From contig NC_053417.1 in NCBI RefSeq assembly GCF_016859285.1, forward strand, positions 20,848,206-20,912,205: a stretch of 64,000 nt of DNA, written 5' to 3'. Position numbers and translations under genes: made by a program. Under the pieces are notes generated by a model, which saw only the letters and a list, made by a program, of their open reading frames with translations, did not search any database and was not told where the DNA came from. Shown piece by piece: positions 51,202 to 64,000 of this stretch (the stretch's first letter is position 1; the number at the start of each line of letters is the position of its first letter). This DNA is from Xiphias gladius (lineage: Eukaryota; Chordata; Actinopteri; Istiophoriformes; Xiphiidae).

Positions 51202-51814
51202 GTCTGGGGACAGGTAGAGAATCAATACATGAGTCATTACCTGAGATGGAGCCATACTTTTCATCCATCCACTGTACACTGCTGCAAAAAAAAGGGTTCA
51301 TGCCGGAATGGTTCTATATACTGTCTGGTGCTTTAAAGAACCCCTAAAACACGTTGGATTAGACTGAAAGGCCTGTGAGGTCTTAAGGAAAGGTCTTTTT
51401 TTTAAAATTCAGATTTCATGCTGATTAAAACCTGATTGGTTAAAGGGAAACCACCTATTTTACATATCACTCATGCCATAGTTATGTCCTCTGGGTTTTC
51501 TAAGCTTGGGAAGGATGTCTAATTAAAATATGCTGTTGAGTTTTATTAGGGGGAAATGTAGGATCCAGCATTTCTGGACCTTTAATCTATACCATGGACT
51601 AAACACCAGGATACTTCAGCCTCTGCTGCTTCCGTTTTGATCTCTCTTTTTAAAAGATCTGTCTCTTGTGAGGAACCAAACTTTAAGCACGTTCATTGCT
51701 AAATTGCTCGGGGTTGCCCTTTAAGTAATTGTCCCGCATGGTACCACCAAAGAGCCCATAAAGACCTCGAAATTTTTCTACCTTGCAGTCCTGGAGGATT
51801 TGTGTTTCAGGGCG

Positions 51815-52168
51815 GCCTGTAATTGGTCAAAGCACTGACCCCTGCGTATTTTTTAACATCTTTAGCTCGGCCCACTTTATCGCTGTCCGAAATGGTTTCC
51901 CTTCTCCCTGCTGCCTCCCTTACCAGTCCCACTCCTCCTCACCCCACTCATCCCTTGTACACAGGGCGCTGGATTGAGTTCAGCCCCTTCGGCCGGAGGC
52001 TCGGGTTTATCTGGAACCAGAGAGGAAGCCATTCGGGAGCTGTGCGCCGTGAGGTGAAGGAGGGCTCCGTCGCGGACGCTGGGGGGGAGTGTGAGAGAGA
52101 GGACCGGGAACCGGGGAGTTGACCTTTTTTCCACATAAACTCGGGTTCGTGAGGGAGAGCGGGGAGCC
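51815..52168 (+). promoter_or_regulatory. col9a3: promoter and 5' untranslated region of col9a3
   Basis: An inverted CCAAT box (ATTGG, 51822-51826) is followed by increasing GC and CpG content to the start codon. No TATA box is obvious. The sequence just before the ATG is 'gcggggagcc'. The transcription start site is not resolvable by eye. Confidence 0.45.
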
Positions 52169-55100
52169 ATGGCGGCGTTCTCTGCCCTTTGGGTGCTCGT
52201 ACTGTGCCAGCTACTAGCAGCATCCTCGGCCCAGGTATGGTTATCCAGTGTGGCATCCTTCTGTCCGTTTAGCCGCCTGCAGCACGTCTTCTTGGGGACG
52301 TGTGGGGCTTTTGCCGGTGGCGTTTAAGTCACTCAATTTGTCAGTATAAGTTTACGTGACCCGCGGATCCACCTATTGACAATAGAGCCGAACTCTTGTG
52401 TTGATGATGGCAGTTCTCTCCCTTTACAGCTGCTTCGGGCCCGACCTGCGATGCTTTCCCTGAATACTTTCTCTTGGCTGCACGGTCAAATGCAACGTAC
52501 TCTTCTTCTCAATCCTCATTTGAGTCAACATGGTCTGTATTGTGCCTCCCTGCTCCCGAAGGCCTGTCTATGCTCCCTCAAATCCGCCTAATTGTCTGCA
52601 GGTGGCTGTGCCTTTGGCACCATTGGACGAAGTCGGGGTTATGTTGTTCCCTGAACCTGTGGAATGCGCGGATCGGAGATCAGTGCCGCAGCGCACAATG
52701 CCATCTCTGTTCGTTCAGCCTCCCCGGCAGAGCTAAAACCGGAGGCTCATTTAGAAAAGTCCTCAGTGAATTGAGTTTATTTTGCTTAGATGAATTGTGA
52801 ACTACTGATTCATTTACGATTTTGTAGAAATTCAGTTTAGCCTTCCTCTTGCGCGTCAGGGGAGATGTAAAGCATCTTTACCTGCGCATATTTGCATCAT
52901 ATTTTTCGTGGTGTTGCAGTTTTATTGAATAATGTATGTCTAGTTACATCTTTAGAATTAGACTGTGTTTTTACATTTCGTTAATATTGTCCCGAGTTGA
53001 CTTCGTTCTCATTCATTTTCACTGTCTTGACACCAATCATATCCTGCCCCTTTCGGTTTTATCCAGTTCATCTCAGATCCACACATTTCTTCTTGAACTG
53101 ACTGCGAGAGAATGAGCTGCGGATGCTGAACAGTCGCATGGACAGAAATGCATGATTTTGATGAATTTTGTGTTGCAGAGGCAGGGCCCCAGAGGAGCTC
53201 CTGGGCCACCAGGACCCCCAGGACCACCAGGAAAGGATGGCACTGATGTGAGTTGAACAGGCTCCAAGAGTTTCTTTATTTTAGGCTGAAGTGCCTCCTT
53301 ACTTTTGGCCAGTTAAGATTTAACCATCAACCAACTGCAGTAAGTAGATAAAGAAAAAGTTAGCTCCTCGTTTTCTTTTTGTGAGTAATAAACTAATATA
53401 TTTTCCTCCTCAATATGATTGTCAAGTTACAGATCAAGATTACCAAAAAAAAAAAAATAAGAATAATATGTTTTAAGTTTTCGCCCCAGACACTACAGTG
53501 ATGGTTCACTGGACAGCTCAGCGGCTGTACATCTCTTTCATGCTGTATTTCAAAATCAAATTCCAATTCAGTTACCTTTGGTAGAAAGTGTTTTGTTTGT
53601 GCATAGATGTGGCTAAAATGTTCCTAGATGTTAGTTTTTATCACATTGACTCCTCCCACAGCCCCACCTACAAGTAGTAAATCATAATCAGGGATGTCAC
53701 GTAGGCAGGGTTTAGGTGTGTCTCTACTAAATGGACTTCTGTAAGTGAAAAGGTGTTGAAAAACTGTCAGGTTAAGGATCCTCTCCTATTACGCCTTTCA
53801 AAGCATAGATTTATATTCATACTGTGGATGGCCTGTAATTCTTCTTTAGTTGGTCACAATAACTCATAGCTTGTCAATAAATGCGAGAACAATCCACTGA
53901 AATTCAAGCCCCCGGATTCTTTAGAGTAAGGGGTTTTGCTGGTGTGTAGGATGTGGTGTTATGGTAGAAATATGAGTAAAGATGATGCAGTAAGACTTCA
54001 TTTGCACAAGTTATAAGAGGAAATTAGATTATATGGAAGCCAAGTAAAAAGAAAAACTTTAGTAACATGGTGACATACTTTGTAAATCCTTTTACATTTT
54101 TACCATCTTTATATTTATGTCTTTGATTTTTGTCAAACTTTTCTGCTGAATGGAAAAAAAAAAAAAGTTTGTAAATCTTAAATGTCCATGTAGGAAAATC
54201 TCAGAGCGTTTTTTTTTTAGTTGTTGATATTTCTGTGACTCCGTGTAAAGTTTAGGCACACAGTGGGCCCATTCATACATTCCCCAACCCTGTGAGACCA
54301 TCTAGAGTTTCACCTCACACCTCCTCCATGAACAACCCCCCCACACACACACACCCAAACCAAACTGAGGCTTTTATCATCTGACCAGTCAGCATCGGGT
54401 CAGTTTAGTAGTGTTTGTTCTTCCCCAGTCACTGCAGAAGATAAACAGTATATCCCATATAGACTGATGCGAGTCACTTTAATATTCCTGTGGTTGATAT
54501 TACACTAAGATATTGATGAATTTGAAACAGGAACTCCGACTCCACAATCAAACACTGTGGAGACTGGACGTCTATGGGCCAGTGTGGCAGTGGAATTTAA
54601 AGTGCATTCATTTGCATAATCCTAGATTAATCTGGAGCTTTCAAGATGAATGAATGCATTAAAGGCATGTTTTTTATATGACACTGATACTTATTTGTTC
54701 TTTGTAATTAACAGGGCAAACCTGGACCTGCTGGACTGCAAGGGAAAGCAGTAAGTATTCCAACAAATCATACCAATTTTATTTAGGGACTGTGTTCAAG
54801 TTACTGGGAGGGTAAAGGGGACTGAACTTTATGTTTTAGTTTGTAAAAAATTAAAGCCCTGCCAAGGGTTATTTATGTTCCCTTTGAACCTCTGTCTTAA
54901 CTCAGCAATTGCAAAACCCTTTGCACAGCATTTCAAAATAATATAATAGTGTAAAACTGGTACAGTTTGTTTAATCGTGTACCCCAAATTAAACCTTAAA
55001 GTCTTGATGGAACTTCTAATGTGCACTTCTACTGATAAAACCCTGATACAGAGACAGAACTGTTGTCCTCTGCATATGACAAAGTGCTTCTTTATCAACC

Positions 55101-58100
55101 GTGGAAAGTTATCTCTTTAACAATACTGTTTATGTAACTGTTAACTATATTGCAAAGGGAAGGCTAAAATAAAATATAATTTTAGGACATGAGGGAAATA
55201 AAAGACCCTTCCCTGCTCTCTCAAAAAAAACAAAAACAGACTACTCTAATTTGAGCCAAAACAAAAATCACAGCACACTTCCCCTTTTCGGACCCTTGTT
55301 GTCTCCCTAATAATTTTCCCACAATCTCTTATGTAGCTCAAAATCACAAATGTGTCTCAAAGGGCTTTTCAATCTCTACAGCATATGACACCCTCTAGCC
55401 TTAGACTCTTGATTTGGGTAAGGAATTACTTCCAAATAAAATGCTTTAACAGGGTTGAACTGATAAAAATATAAATAAATAAAACAGAAATTAGAGTTTC
55501 TCGTGCAGTGCTTCATAAATCTCTGTCTGCGTAGGGTCCCAAAGGGAAAGCAGGAATACCAGGAGCAGCAGGAAAACCAGGCCTGCCAGGACTTCCAGGG
55601 GTGGATGTAAGTGTCCAATAAAACACTCACGCACACACAGATACACCAGCATCAACACACCACCTCTGTCTTTGTCAAGGAATGTCAGGAATTAGTGCCC
55701 AAACCTAGTGAGGTTTCTGCTACGAAACTGGGACGACTGATTATTGACCACGTTTAAAATAACAGCAGAGCAGTGATGCAATGTGTTCAGCTGAATGATG
55801 TGCTTTCTTTTCAGGGTTTGACAGGTCCCGATGGTCCTGCCGGGAAGGATGGACCCCCAGGGGAAGCAGTAAGTGTGTTTTAGTCTTGTGATCTTTCTGG
55901 GATGCTGAGGAATCCACTTAATAGATGCACGCAAATGAGTTTTAAGTCCTCTCTACTTCGAGCTGCCCCCTCATTAGTTCCGAAGTCAAACGTTCACCAA
56001 AAACATGAGCAAACGTATGTTTGCTCATACATGTATGTTGTATGAAGATCTTTAGGAGGGTCTAACAGGGAGAAGTCCTGTGTTTCCTCTGTCAGCCTGG
56101 ATTTGTCAGGCCGGCTCAGCCTCTTGGTGGGAATATTTTTAATGAGGGATCAGAATTGGATTTATTTGTGCCGCTTCCCTAATCCGGCCCGGAATGCGCA
56201 CTGTTTCCCACCAATCTGTGAGACTGAAGGGGACGATGATCTGTTGCCCTGATGCTGAGGGAAACAGGTGTTATCCTCCGAGAGATACAAGGGAAGACAG
56301 GATTACAACATGTGTGACATCAAACTACGGCTATATTTTTTGTTATTAAACTGGAAGATTTTTATTTCCCACATTAAATATAAGATTTGAAAGAATAAAT
56401 ATTGAGGGGCTTCCGCTGTAAAGACGCAAAGTCACTTCTCAAGACAGACAAACGCCCCAAGTGATTCAACTAATTACTCAACATAATGGGGAAGCTTGCA
56501 TCAACCAGTGTCCCTAATTACTCAGATTACTACACTATTACGGCTGGCTCATAGTGCTGAAGAGTCGTGCAAAGACAAACAGGATCAGGAAGGAGGAGTG
56601 TGAGACAAAATACAAGCTGATGTATGACAGTAAACCAGACATATTGTATCTACAGTAATCAGCTAACAGAAATGATGACTGTTCCTTTTCACAACACAAT
56701 ACAGATTTGTTTTTCCGTCTTATTTTAGGTACAATTTCTTAATATTGTATTCATAGATAATTTTCTGTAAGTTTGAGATTTGTGTGCCAGCATAGCCCTT
56801 ACGTCTCGTTTGCACACTGAGGAATGCAGTAAACAAGTGTCACATCGCTGTGTTAGGCCTGTTTATTTGGAGTCTTTTGCCCTCTTACCTCTCAGAGGTA
56901 GGAGGGCAACACAAACACGGACGACACAAATACAGCTGTGAAGGCTACACGAAGGGTTGGAGGAGGAGGAGAAGAAATGACCCCGTCGAGGTTAGAGAGG
57001 AAGGAGTAAGGGGCCCCACAATTTGGTCATTTGTCCATGGAACAAGTTTGTAGCAGTAATTTTTTTTGCTGACAGCAATAATAGATGGAACATCTAAACC
57101 AATTGAAGTTAGTGAAGGAGAAAAGAAGACTTAGAACACAAAGGTGTTATTATTGTGTCCTCCACAGTTAACAATGCGAAGCAGATAAATTATTCTTTGT
57201 ACAGAAAACCACACAGGGTAATTTATTTTGAGAAATTATCGTATTAATCACAGTAATTGCCAAGGTGCAGAGATTTTCCCATCAGTATCTTTAACAATTC
57301 ATTACTGCTCACAGCATTTGTGATCTTCCACATTCTCAGGACCTACAGCAGAAAAAAATCTTCCTTTTCTTCTTTTAACACTGTTTTTGTGGCATTTTTT
57401 TTGTGGCATTCTTAATTTAAACCTTCATTAATCATTAATTATAAATTTATTCATAAATCTGTCTGTTGAGCATTAATCATGTCAAAGAACACCTTAGATA
57501 CCAAGTGTATTTCCAACACTGATTTCCTTACAATGAGATAAGTTTTAACCAATTTGAAGGTATTTATAAAATATATTTTAAAAAAGCCATATATGGCAAC
57601 ATTCTCTGTCTCTGATTGTGTCTATATGGTCTGTGATTAGCAATTGTGTGAAGCACCACACACACACACAAACCCTTACAGTAACCGCCCTTAAAATAAC
57701 CAAAAAGCATTAGATTATAGGTGACCCCCCATTAGTAGTCACACTGGTTCTATGTACTCTCTGCAAAATATAAAGGGACAGAGCTGTTCATTTTTGTACA
57801 TACTTAATGAAAATTATTTGTAATTCTCTAAATAATATCAGATGTTTTCTCAAGACTTTCTTACCCTCACCATAATCTTGGAGTATACACTAAGTTTCTG
57901 TTTAAAGATTACTCCTACTACTTTTTCTAAATTACAGATCCCAAATGTCAGTCAACTATGCACGCAAAAAAAAATCTAAATTGCTATTGTGTTCTCACAT
58001 GGCAGAGCATTATGTTCAGAGGGTTCATAAGTAAGTTTTCTTTTGCGCTGCTTGATGATGTCCGAAGGGTTGATTGTGGCATTGTCCCTTACTCTCTTTA

Positions 58101-61100
58101 GGGCGAGTCCGGACCTCCCGGGCCACCTGGACCTCCTGTAAGTACCCCCGCATACAATGTAACACCCAAGTAACATCACACAGGTACACAGCAGGTTACT
58201 TCATATATGCATCCACCTCACTCTGACTATCAAAAAGTATCAGTAGCAGTTACCCCTATTTCACGGCAGGCTACATCATCTCAGGAGGTCAAGTTCTGTA
58301 AAGTCACAGATAACTGAGCTCAAAGCCGACTCCGTTAACAAAAAGATGATGAGGCAGTATCGCATATTGTCCCATGAATATTCAGATTATAGTTTGTTTT
58401 GATCTAACTGGAATGCAAAAGTGCATATTCACCTCGCGGCAACAACCAGCAACAAACTTTCAAAGTGGATTTGATGTAGTATTACATCACGTGGTGAATA
58501 TTGACGTTGTGAGAAAAAAATCGAATCATCCTGTGGTGTTTGTGACTTAATTTGCCTTCCTGTGTCTTCCGTAGGGCAGAGGGAGACCAGGAGCTCCCGT
58601 GAGTACACAGCACCGCCTTTTTAAATCATTCTTATGTGTAGAAGGATGGAGAGGGTGATGTATTTGTACAACTATTTCCACTTCAATATTCCTTGTCTGC
58701 ATCCTGGGACTGTATGCTTGTACATGTTACACTATGTTGTAGCCCAGATTGTGTGCTACATCTGCATGTGCACTCTGATGTCTTGCAAACATCCAGTGTC
58801 TTTTGTTTCTAGGGACTTCCTGGAACCAACGGGTTGCCAGGGGGAGTCGGACCCGTGGGTCCGGTGGTAAGTATCTGTCTTATGTCCCCAGTTAGACTTC
58901 CTGTCATCCTTATTGAGGAGCTTTATCCACTGATCCAGAACGAGATTCTTCTTATCTATTCAGTTTTATTCTATCTTTAATTCCACATCCAGTTGGCCAC
59001 AGAAAACTCCATCAACTTTTCATCCAGCTAATTTATTAAGTGACCAGTGAATGGCAGCAAAAATCATACGCCAGCCTCTGTAGCAGAAACAGCAAAGTTG
59101 ATACAGATAGACATCCAGTAATCTTTTTAATTACCAGCTGTGCTGAAATCAGCCAGCAAAACATTGTGCTAAATTTCCATGTATTGTAGCAGGTCGTAAG
59201 AGGATAAGAATAACCACTGGAAAGGAAGGACACTTCAGTATGTGGACTGGTCTTGTGTTTCTACTGGGTCACGCTTTTCTTGGCTTGCCCAGTGCTCCTA
59301 CTCAGCATATGTGTGATTAAAAGCTCACTCAGTTTCAGAGGACCTTACAGTATTGTAAGCGGCAGTGTGGAGATAAGTTATTGTCAGGGTCAGAAATTAA
59401 TTCAGATTTATGAATGAATTTATAGGAATGATCAAAATCATACCAGCAAAGGCAGAGATCTCTAGACAGTAACTGGATAGACCCTCCCTGCCTACATCTT
59501 TCAAACTCCACACTCCTAGCACGTAACACATTACAGTTTGGGTCAGTCTTAGGACTGTTGTTAAGCTAATGTCAGGGTTACCGTAGTCTATGGAGATACA
59601 GCAAGGGGCAAATTAAGTATTATTGAACATCTCATTTTTTTCACCTATTGGTTGAGTTGTTATCTGAGTAGTTGATCAAGCATTGGAATATTCAAATTAA
59701 ATGCTACTCCTGACTGATGAAAGTTCGCCCTAGGGATGATGAGATTGGCTCTAAAATAGCATCAGTTTTTTAAGACTGAGGTGCTGAAGATGCTACTAAA
59801 CTTGCTGCTCCTCTACTCAATTCTCAGGGTGCTGAGGGTCTTCCGGGACTTCCTGGACCTCCTGGCCCTGATGGACCCCCAGTAAGTACAGTCATCATTA
59901 TATACTTTATAACTGGTGCTGCTGGTACACTTTGGTCCTATTTTTTTCCACTGCCACCCAGTGGATCTCCTGTTGAATGTCTGTGAATTCACAGAAGCAC
60001 CGTATCAACTGGTAGGACGGGAGTGCACTGATTTCTTGCTGTCCTCTTGTCATTTCTCCCTATCTCAGGGTCTTCCTGGTACTCTTCATGATCTCAATGG
60101 TGACCTTCTGGTAAGATTTCAAATGCAGCGTAATGACACTGAACTGAAGCTGTGTCCTCTGCATACAGACTTCAGTGTTTTGTCTCTGTCCTCTGCAGTG
60201 TCCTGCAATCTGCCCTCCTGGTCCCTCTGGTCCTCCTGGGATGCCAGGATTCAAGGTAAATATAGTTTCTGTCATGGCTCTTTTTTTTTAAAATTTGTTT
60301 TGAATTATATGCTGCTCTATATGTCCCTGAGAATATAAACTCATGTCACCTTGAACTATCACAATACATTTCCTCATGCATACTCATGTTTGTATTCACT
60401 TCTGTGACTTCTGTGAATCTTTTTGCTCCTGTAGGGTCACACAGGACATAAAGGAGACAAAGGAGAGCCTGGGAAAAATGGAGAGAAGGTGAGTTTATTA
60501 TGTGACATAAATGTTATGGCCGCATTCACTGTGGCTGATTACGTTAAATAAGGATAGAATTAACCTACAGCTGGTCATTTTACTGTGACTTCTTACTTTG
60601 TTGCTACACTACGTGTCGTGGTTTGTTTCTAGGGTGACGCTGGTCCACCTGGCCCACCAGGTATTCCCGGCACTGTGGGTCTGCAGGTGAGTAACATAAA
60701 GATTATTCAGGGAAATCCATATTACTTCAGTTATTGTTTTCCTTTCTTGTGTTATTTTTCACGTGTTGTCTACTCATGTAGAGTTTGGATATTTAATAAC
60801 CATACCAAAACAACATTTGCGGAGTTATGAAATATTCTGAGTGAGTTTTATGGTTTAAAGTGTCCCCACAATCCTCTAATGTTGTGTTTCAGGGCCCACG
60901 TGGTCTAAGAGGTTTACAGGGCCCAATGGGACCTGTGGGAGACAGAGTAAGCAACCTTTATAACATGATCTTTCCTCCCCGCTTCACCTTCCTATCACTC
61001 TCAATACAGACATTTAAATTTGTGTACAAACATGTAAGCTTCCTTTGACCTCATACTGTTTGTCTTTAGGGCCTGGCTGGTTTCAGAGGCAAGCCTGGCA

Positions 61101-63416
61101 TCGCCGGCATCATTGGAAAAACAGTGAGTCTCTCCTTGTTTGTAACACACTTTATATAAAAACAGTGTTGGATAGTAGTTTACCACTAGAATAGACGGCT
61201 GGTCCCATCAATGAATAGCTGTGTGTGTTTCATCTGATGTCTCCAGGGTGATGCTGGAGAAAAAGGACCACAGGGATTCAAAGGACCCAAAGGAGAAATT
61301 GTAAGTAAAAGACTTTGACTTGTGACTATTAGTTTCACAAGTATATACCAGATGTATAAATGACACCCTAATGTGTCTTTCAACAGGGTACCATTGGTCC
61401 CAAAGGAGCTCCAGGGGGAGCAGGACCCAAAGGGGAGCCTGTAAGTGCATATCTGAAAATTATACATTTTGAATATACATTGCCACCCAGAACCATGGGG
61501 CTCATATTTGATGTCTTCTACAGGGTATTCCTGGCAGAGATGGCAAAGACGGTACACCAGGGTTAGATGGCGAGAAGGTAAGTTGCACCTTTTCTTCCTG
61601 TATGATGTTTTGCTGAACCTAGTTGTGAGTCCACTGCTATAGCAAGACTGATGTCAGGGTCACAGTGTTGTTTGTGTTAACAGGGTGATGCTGGACGCCA
61701 TGGAGTAGTTGGAGAGAAAGGACCAAATGGCCTTCCTGTAAGTATTGTGAAGTAGACTTGGGTGTTTCTTGTCTAATTGATAATAAAGGATATGAGTTAA
61801 ATCACTCATCACCTTGATTCTCTGTTCTCTCAGTACCATTCTGCACACTCATTTTCTCAAAGTCATTCCTAATCACTGTTTTGCGATTTGTGAAAAAGTT
61901 GTGTTCAACTCCTGAATGGGAGAACTCAATTATTATTATAATAATGAAAATATTGTAAGTGAGTACTCCTAAACATGCTCTCTGCCTAAAAACTGAAAAG
62001 ACGGTCATTGTTACGTATTTTCTGTCCCAGGGTCTACAAGGAAAGGCTGGTGCAAAGGGATCTAAAGGAGAAGTTGTGAGTATTACAACCAAATAGAAAC
62101 TTTAACCTTCAAGCTAAGATTAGGACCATGGAGGACAACTACTATCTTCTATCTTCTGTCTTCTATCTTTTACATCAGGGTGATCCAGGGAAGGCTGGGG
62201 AGACAGGACCCTCTGGAGAGCCAGGTATTCCTGTATGTATCTGATGGGCTTTTGGGGGTATTACTGGATTACATTTTTACACAAGTTTCACATTTACCAA
62301 CATGAAACTTTGACAATGTTGCGTCTGATCTCCTCTAAACTTTCCTGACTTGTCTACAACTTCTTTCCTCTACTCCCTTCAGGGTGAGATCGGCATCCCT
62401 GGAGAGAGGGGGATAGCAGGACCCAGAGGAGTGGCTGTGAGTTAATGGTTACACTATAAACTAAAGTGTATATGTATCTGTTATCAAATTGCTGTGCTTC
62501 TTGTATAGCTATAAAAGCTTCAAAAGCACATCTTTCATGACATTTAAAAATAATCTTTGCCCCATTTATAAGCCAAATTCTGAAACTTTCTGCTGCAGAT
62601 GGCCAACTGCTAAATTTAACCAGTTTACAGAATTTAGACTCAGTCTACTATACTTTATATATAGTTCTAAAAACCAATTTGGATATTTGAATGCACAATG
62701 ACTGAAAAATAAAAGGAATTAATATAAAGCACTCATCTTAAAATACCACATTGCATAGCAGCATACGGCATGAATATGAGATAAAACTGGAATAGAAGGA
62801 TAATAAACTACTGGTCATTGAAATTAATGATATTCTGCTACAGAGGCACTAAGAGTATTGCTGCTGATTCAGTGGCTCGCTAAGGTGGAGTTGAGAGCAG
62901 ATTTTCATAAAGGAGGAATTCATAAACAGAGGTTGTTTTTCACATCAGACCCTGCAGCGAGGAAAAAAAAATAAAACATCATAAGAATTAACATACTTCT
63001 ATTGCACACTGTACTGTATAATGAATCATACCTCACACAACCATCTAATCCATTTAGTCAATTTTTTTCTCTCAAATTTCCACAAGAAAAAAACGTCTTG
63101 TCCAAGAGGGATGTCATTAACGACCAGTTGTTTTACTACTATATGCGTTTCCTGGTACGATGACATGACAATGTCTATTTCCAACAGGGAGGTATTGGAC
63201 CAGCGGGCAACCCGGGGCCTCAGGGAGTGAAAGGCTATCAGGTCAGTTGTATGAAATCACTAATCATCATCAGTTCTTCTTAAAATTATTATTATTATTA
63301 TTATTTTTGGTTACCTTACTGACTTTGTGTGTCATCTGCTGCAGGGGGTAAAAGGATCCTTGGGGGATCCAGGTCTTCCAGGTCCAACAGGAATCCGTGG
63401 AGAGTTTGGTGAAAGG
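52169..63416 (+). CDS. col9a3: collagen type IX alpha-3 chain, 5' part (24 coding exons)
   Basis: This is a secreted subunit of the cartilage FACIT collagen IX heterotrimer. Exons: 52169-52234, 53179-53247, 54715-54750, 55535-55606, 55815-55868, 58102-58137, 58575-58598, 58813-58866, 59828-59881, 60069-60110, 60199-60255, 60435-60488, 60633-60686, 60893-60946, 61070-61123, 61247-61300, 61387-61440, 61524-61577, 61684-61737, 62031-62075, 62179-62232, 62383-62436, 63188-63241, 63345-63416. All are phase 0, with lengths in multiples of 3 and many of 54. They give 425 residues: signal peptide (about 1-21), COL3 triple helix from G25, NC3 (about 159-176) with C170 and C174 in 'CPAICPPG', then COL2 from G177. 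'CPPGPSGPPGMPGFK', 'GLQGPRGLRGL' and 'EKGPNGLPGL' match human COL9A3. There is no NC4 domain, as expected for alpha-3. One Gly-X imperfection occurs at G112-R113. The gene continues past the right edge (human chain about 684 residues). Confidence 0.95.
53248..54714 (+). other. col9a3: col9a3 intron 2 and other large introns
   Basis: Introns longer than 700 bp are intron 1 (52235-53178), intron 2 (53248-54714), intron 3 (54751-55534), intron 5 (55869-58101), intron 8 (58867-59827) and intron 22 (62437-63187). They contain only short homopolymers and small CA tracts (for example about 54341-54354). I see no exon or RNA gene inside them. Intron 24 onward carries a MITE. Confidence 0.6.
60069..60255 (+). 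other. col9a3: col9a3 exons encoding the NC3 interruption
   Basis: Exon 10 (42 bp, GLPGTLHDLNGDLL) and exon 11 (57 bp, starting CPAICPPG) leave the Gly-X-Y pattern for about 17 residues. The two cysteines C170 and C174 sit where human COL9A3 has CPSICPPG and are expected to form interchain disulfides. The exon 10 product has the same 14-residue length as my recalled human counterpart. Confidence 0.8.
62143..62170 (+). repeat. 7-nt tandem pyrimidine-rich repeat before col9a3 exon 21
   Basis: Four heptamers, TATCTTC, TATCTTC, TGTCTTC and TATCTTT, end 8 bp before the exon 21 boundary (62179). They form its polypyrimidine tract. Confidence 0.85.
63285..63305. repeat. (ATT)n microsatellite in col9a3 intron 23
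   Basis: About seven ATT units. Confidence 0.85.
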
Positions 63417-63491
63417 GTGAGTTTGACCTGTGTGACAATGTGAAATGTGTCCCAGGGTTTAATGCCACCTAGTGTAATTCCTGATACATCG

Positions 63492-63846
63492 TAGGGTTGC
63501 GACTAATTTATTTTCTTATAATAATAAAAACACATTCTCTCATTTATTATTGATTAATCTACCAGTTATTTTCTCAATTAATCAATTAACGATTTGGTCT
63601 GTAAAGTTCCCAGAGTCCATTATAATGTCCTACAATGTCTTATTTTGTCCAACCAACAGTCCGAAACCCAAAGATATCCAGTTTACTATCTTTGTAGACC
63701 AAGAAAGCAAGAAAATATTCAATTTTGAGAAGCTGGAAGAATTGTGGCTTTTTTATCTTAAAAAATGACTCAAAACAATTAATTGATCATCAAAATTAGT
63801 TGCAGAGTAACTTTCTGTCGATCACCCAATCGACTAATCACTCCAG
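63492..63846. mobile_element. CAGGGCTGCAAC-family hAT-like MITE downstream of col9a3 exon 24
   Basis: It begins TAGGGTTGCGACTAA and ends near CGACTAATCACTCCAG, diverged inverted termini of the family. Internal phrases 'cgatttggtctgtaaagttc', 'gtcttattttgtcc' and 'aaaaaatgactcaaaac' match the copies at 21931-22259 and 38134-38548. It is in the same orientation as the gene and lies in its intron. No clear 8-bp duplication is visible. Confidence 0.65.
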
Positions 63847-64000
63847 TAATACATTATTTAAAAATCAAAAAAAAAAAAAAAAAAGGTATAAGCCCCAAAA
63901 ACTCAAAAAATGGCCATTAAGGGCCACACTTTAAGATTCACACATAAAGCTTTGACAAATGTGTCTGTACAGACACAGCAGAGATATGTAGCTGTCCAGC

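Larger units (their letters stand above)
48971..51850. other. ogfr 3' region and spacer before col9a3
   Basis: It holds alternative poly(A) signals, poly-T runs (50696-50713, about 50787-50804, 50839-50864), a GT tract (50972-50991) and a MITE fragment (51012-51201). No exon is supported. The 3' untranslated region of ogfr probably occupies part of its left half. Confidence 0.55.

Overview
This is vertebrate nuclear DNA, almost certainly from a ray-finned (teleost, probably percomorph) fish. It is AT-rich and intron-rich, with long (CA)n and (TA)n microsatellites and many short non-autonomous DNA transposons of kinds common in teleosts. Three protein-coding genes are supported. I see no tRNA, rRNA, CRISPR or prokaryotic feature.

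Layout. Positions 1-31196 are a gene-poor block with no convincing coding exon; it holds microsatellites, MITEs and a few unexplained open frames. Positions 31197-32707 (minus strand) hold a complete two-exon TASK-type two-pore potassium channel gene, best matched to kcnk15 (TASK-5), with a CpG-rich promoter on its right. Positions 33000-43000 are intergenic and hold a minisatellite interrupted by an insertion, a roughly 0.8-kb tandem duplication, and two hAT-like MITEs with recognisable target-site duplications. Positions 43208-48970 (plus strand) hold a complete seven-exon ogfr (opioid growth factor receptor) gene predicted to encode 557 residues. After a 3.2-kb spacer with poly-T runs and a MITE fragment, positions 52169-63416 (plus strand) hold the first 24 coding exons (425 residues) of col9a3, the alpha-3 chain of type IX collagen. 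That gene runs off the right edge.

The three genes do not form a functional pathway: a membrane potassium channel, a nuclear-associated growth-inhibitory peptide receptor and a cartilage matrix collagen. They are linked by synteny. OGFR and COL9A3 are same-strand neighbours on human 20q13.33, and KCNK15 lies on the same human arm at 20q13.12. This supports the orthology calls.

The best evidence for something unusual is structural. A tandem duplication at 38.6-40.7 kb carries a Tol2-like MITE in its second copy only, so the first copy is a natural empty site (offset arithmetic agrees to the base). A TTAA-flanked element sits nested inside another Tol2-like MITE at 23.4-24.0 kb. The kcnk15 protein keeps a TASK-3-like C-terminal tail and 14-3-3 motif that, as I recall it, the short human KCNK15 lacks. 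I found no clearly new multi-gene biological system. Exon boundaries and repeats were read by eye; family names come from recalled sequences, not searches.
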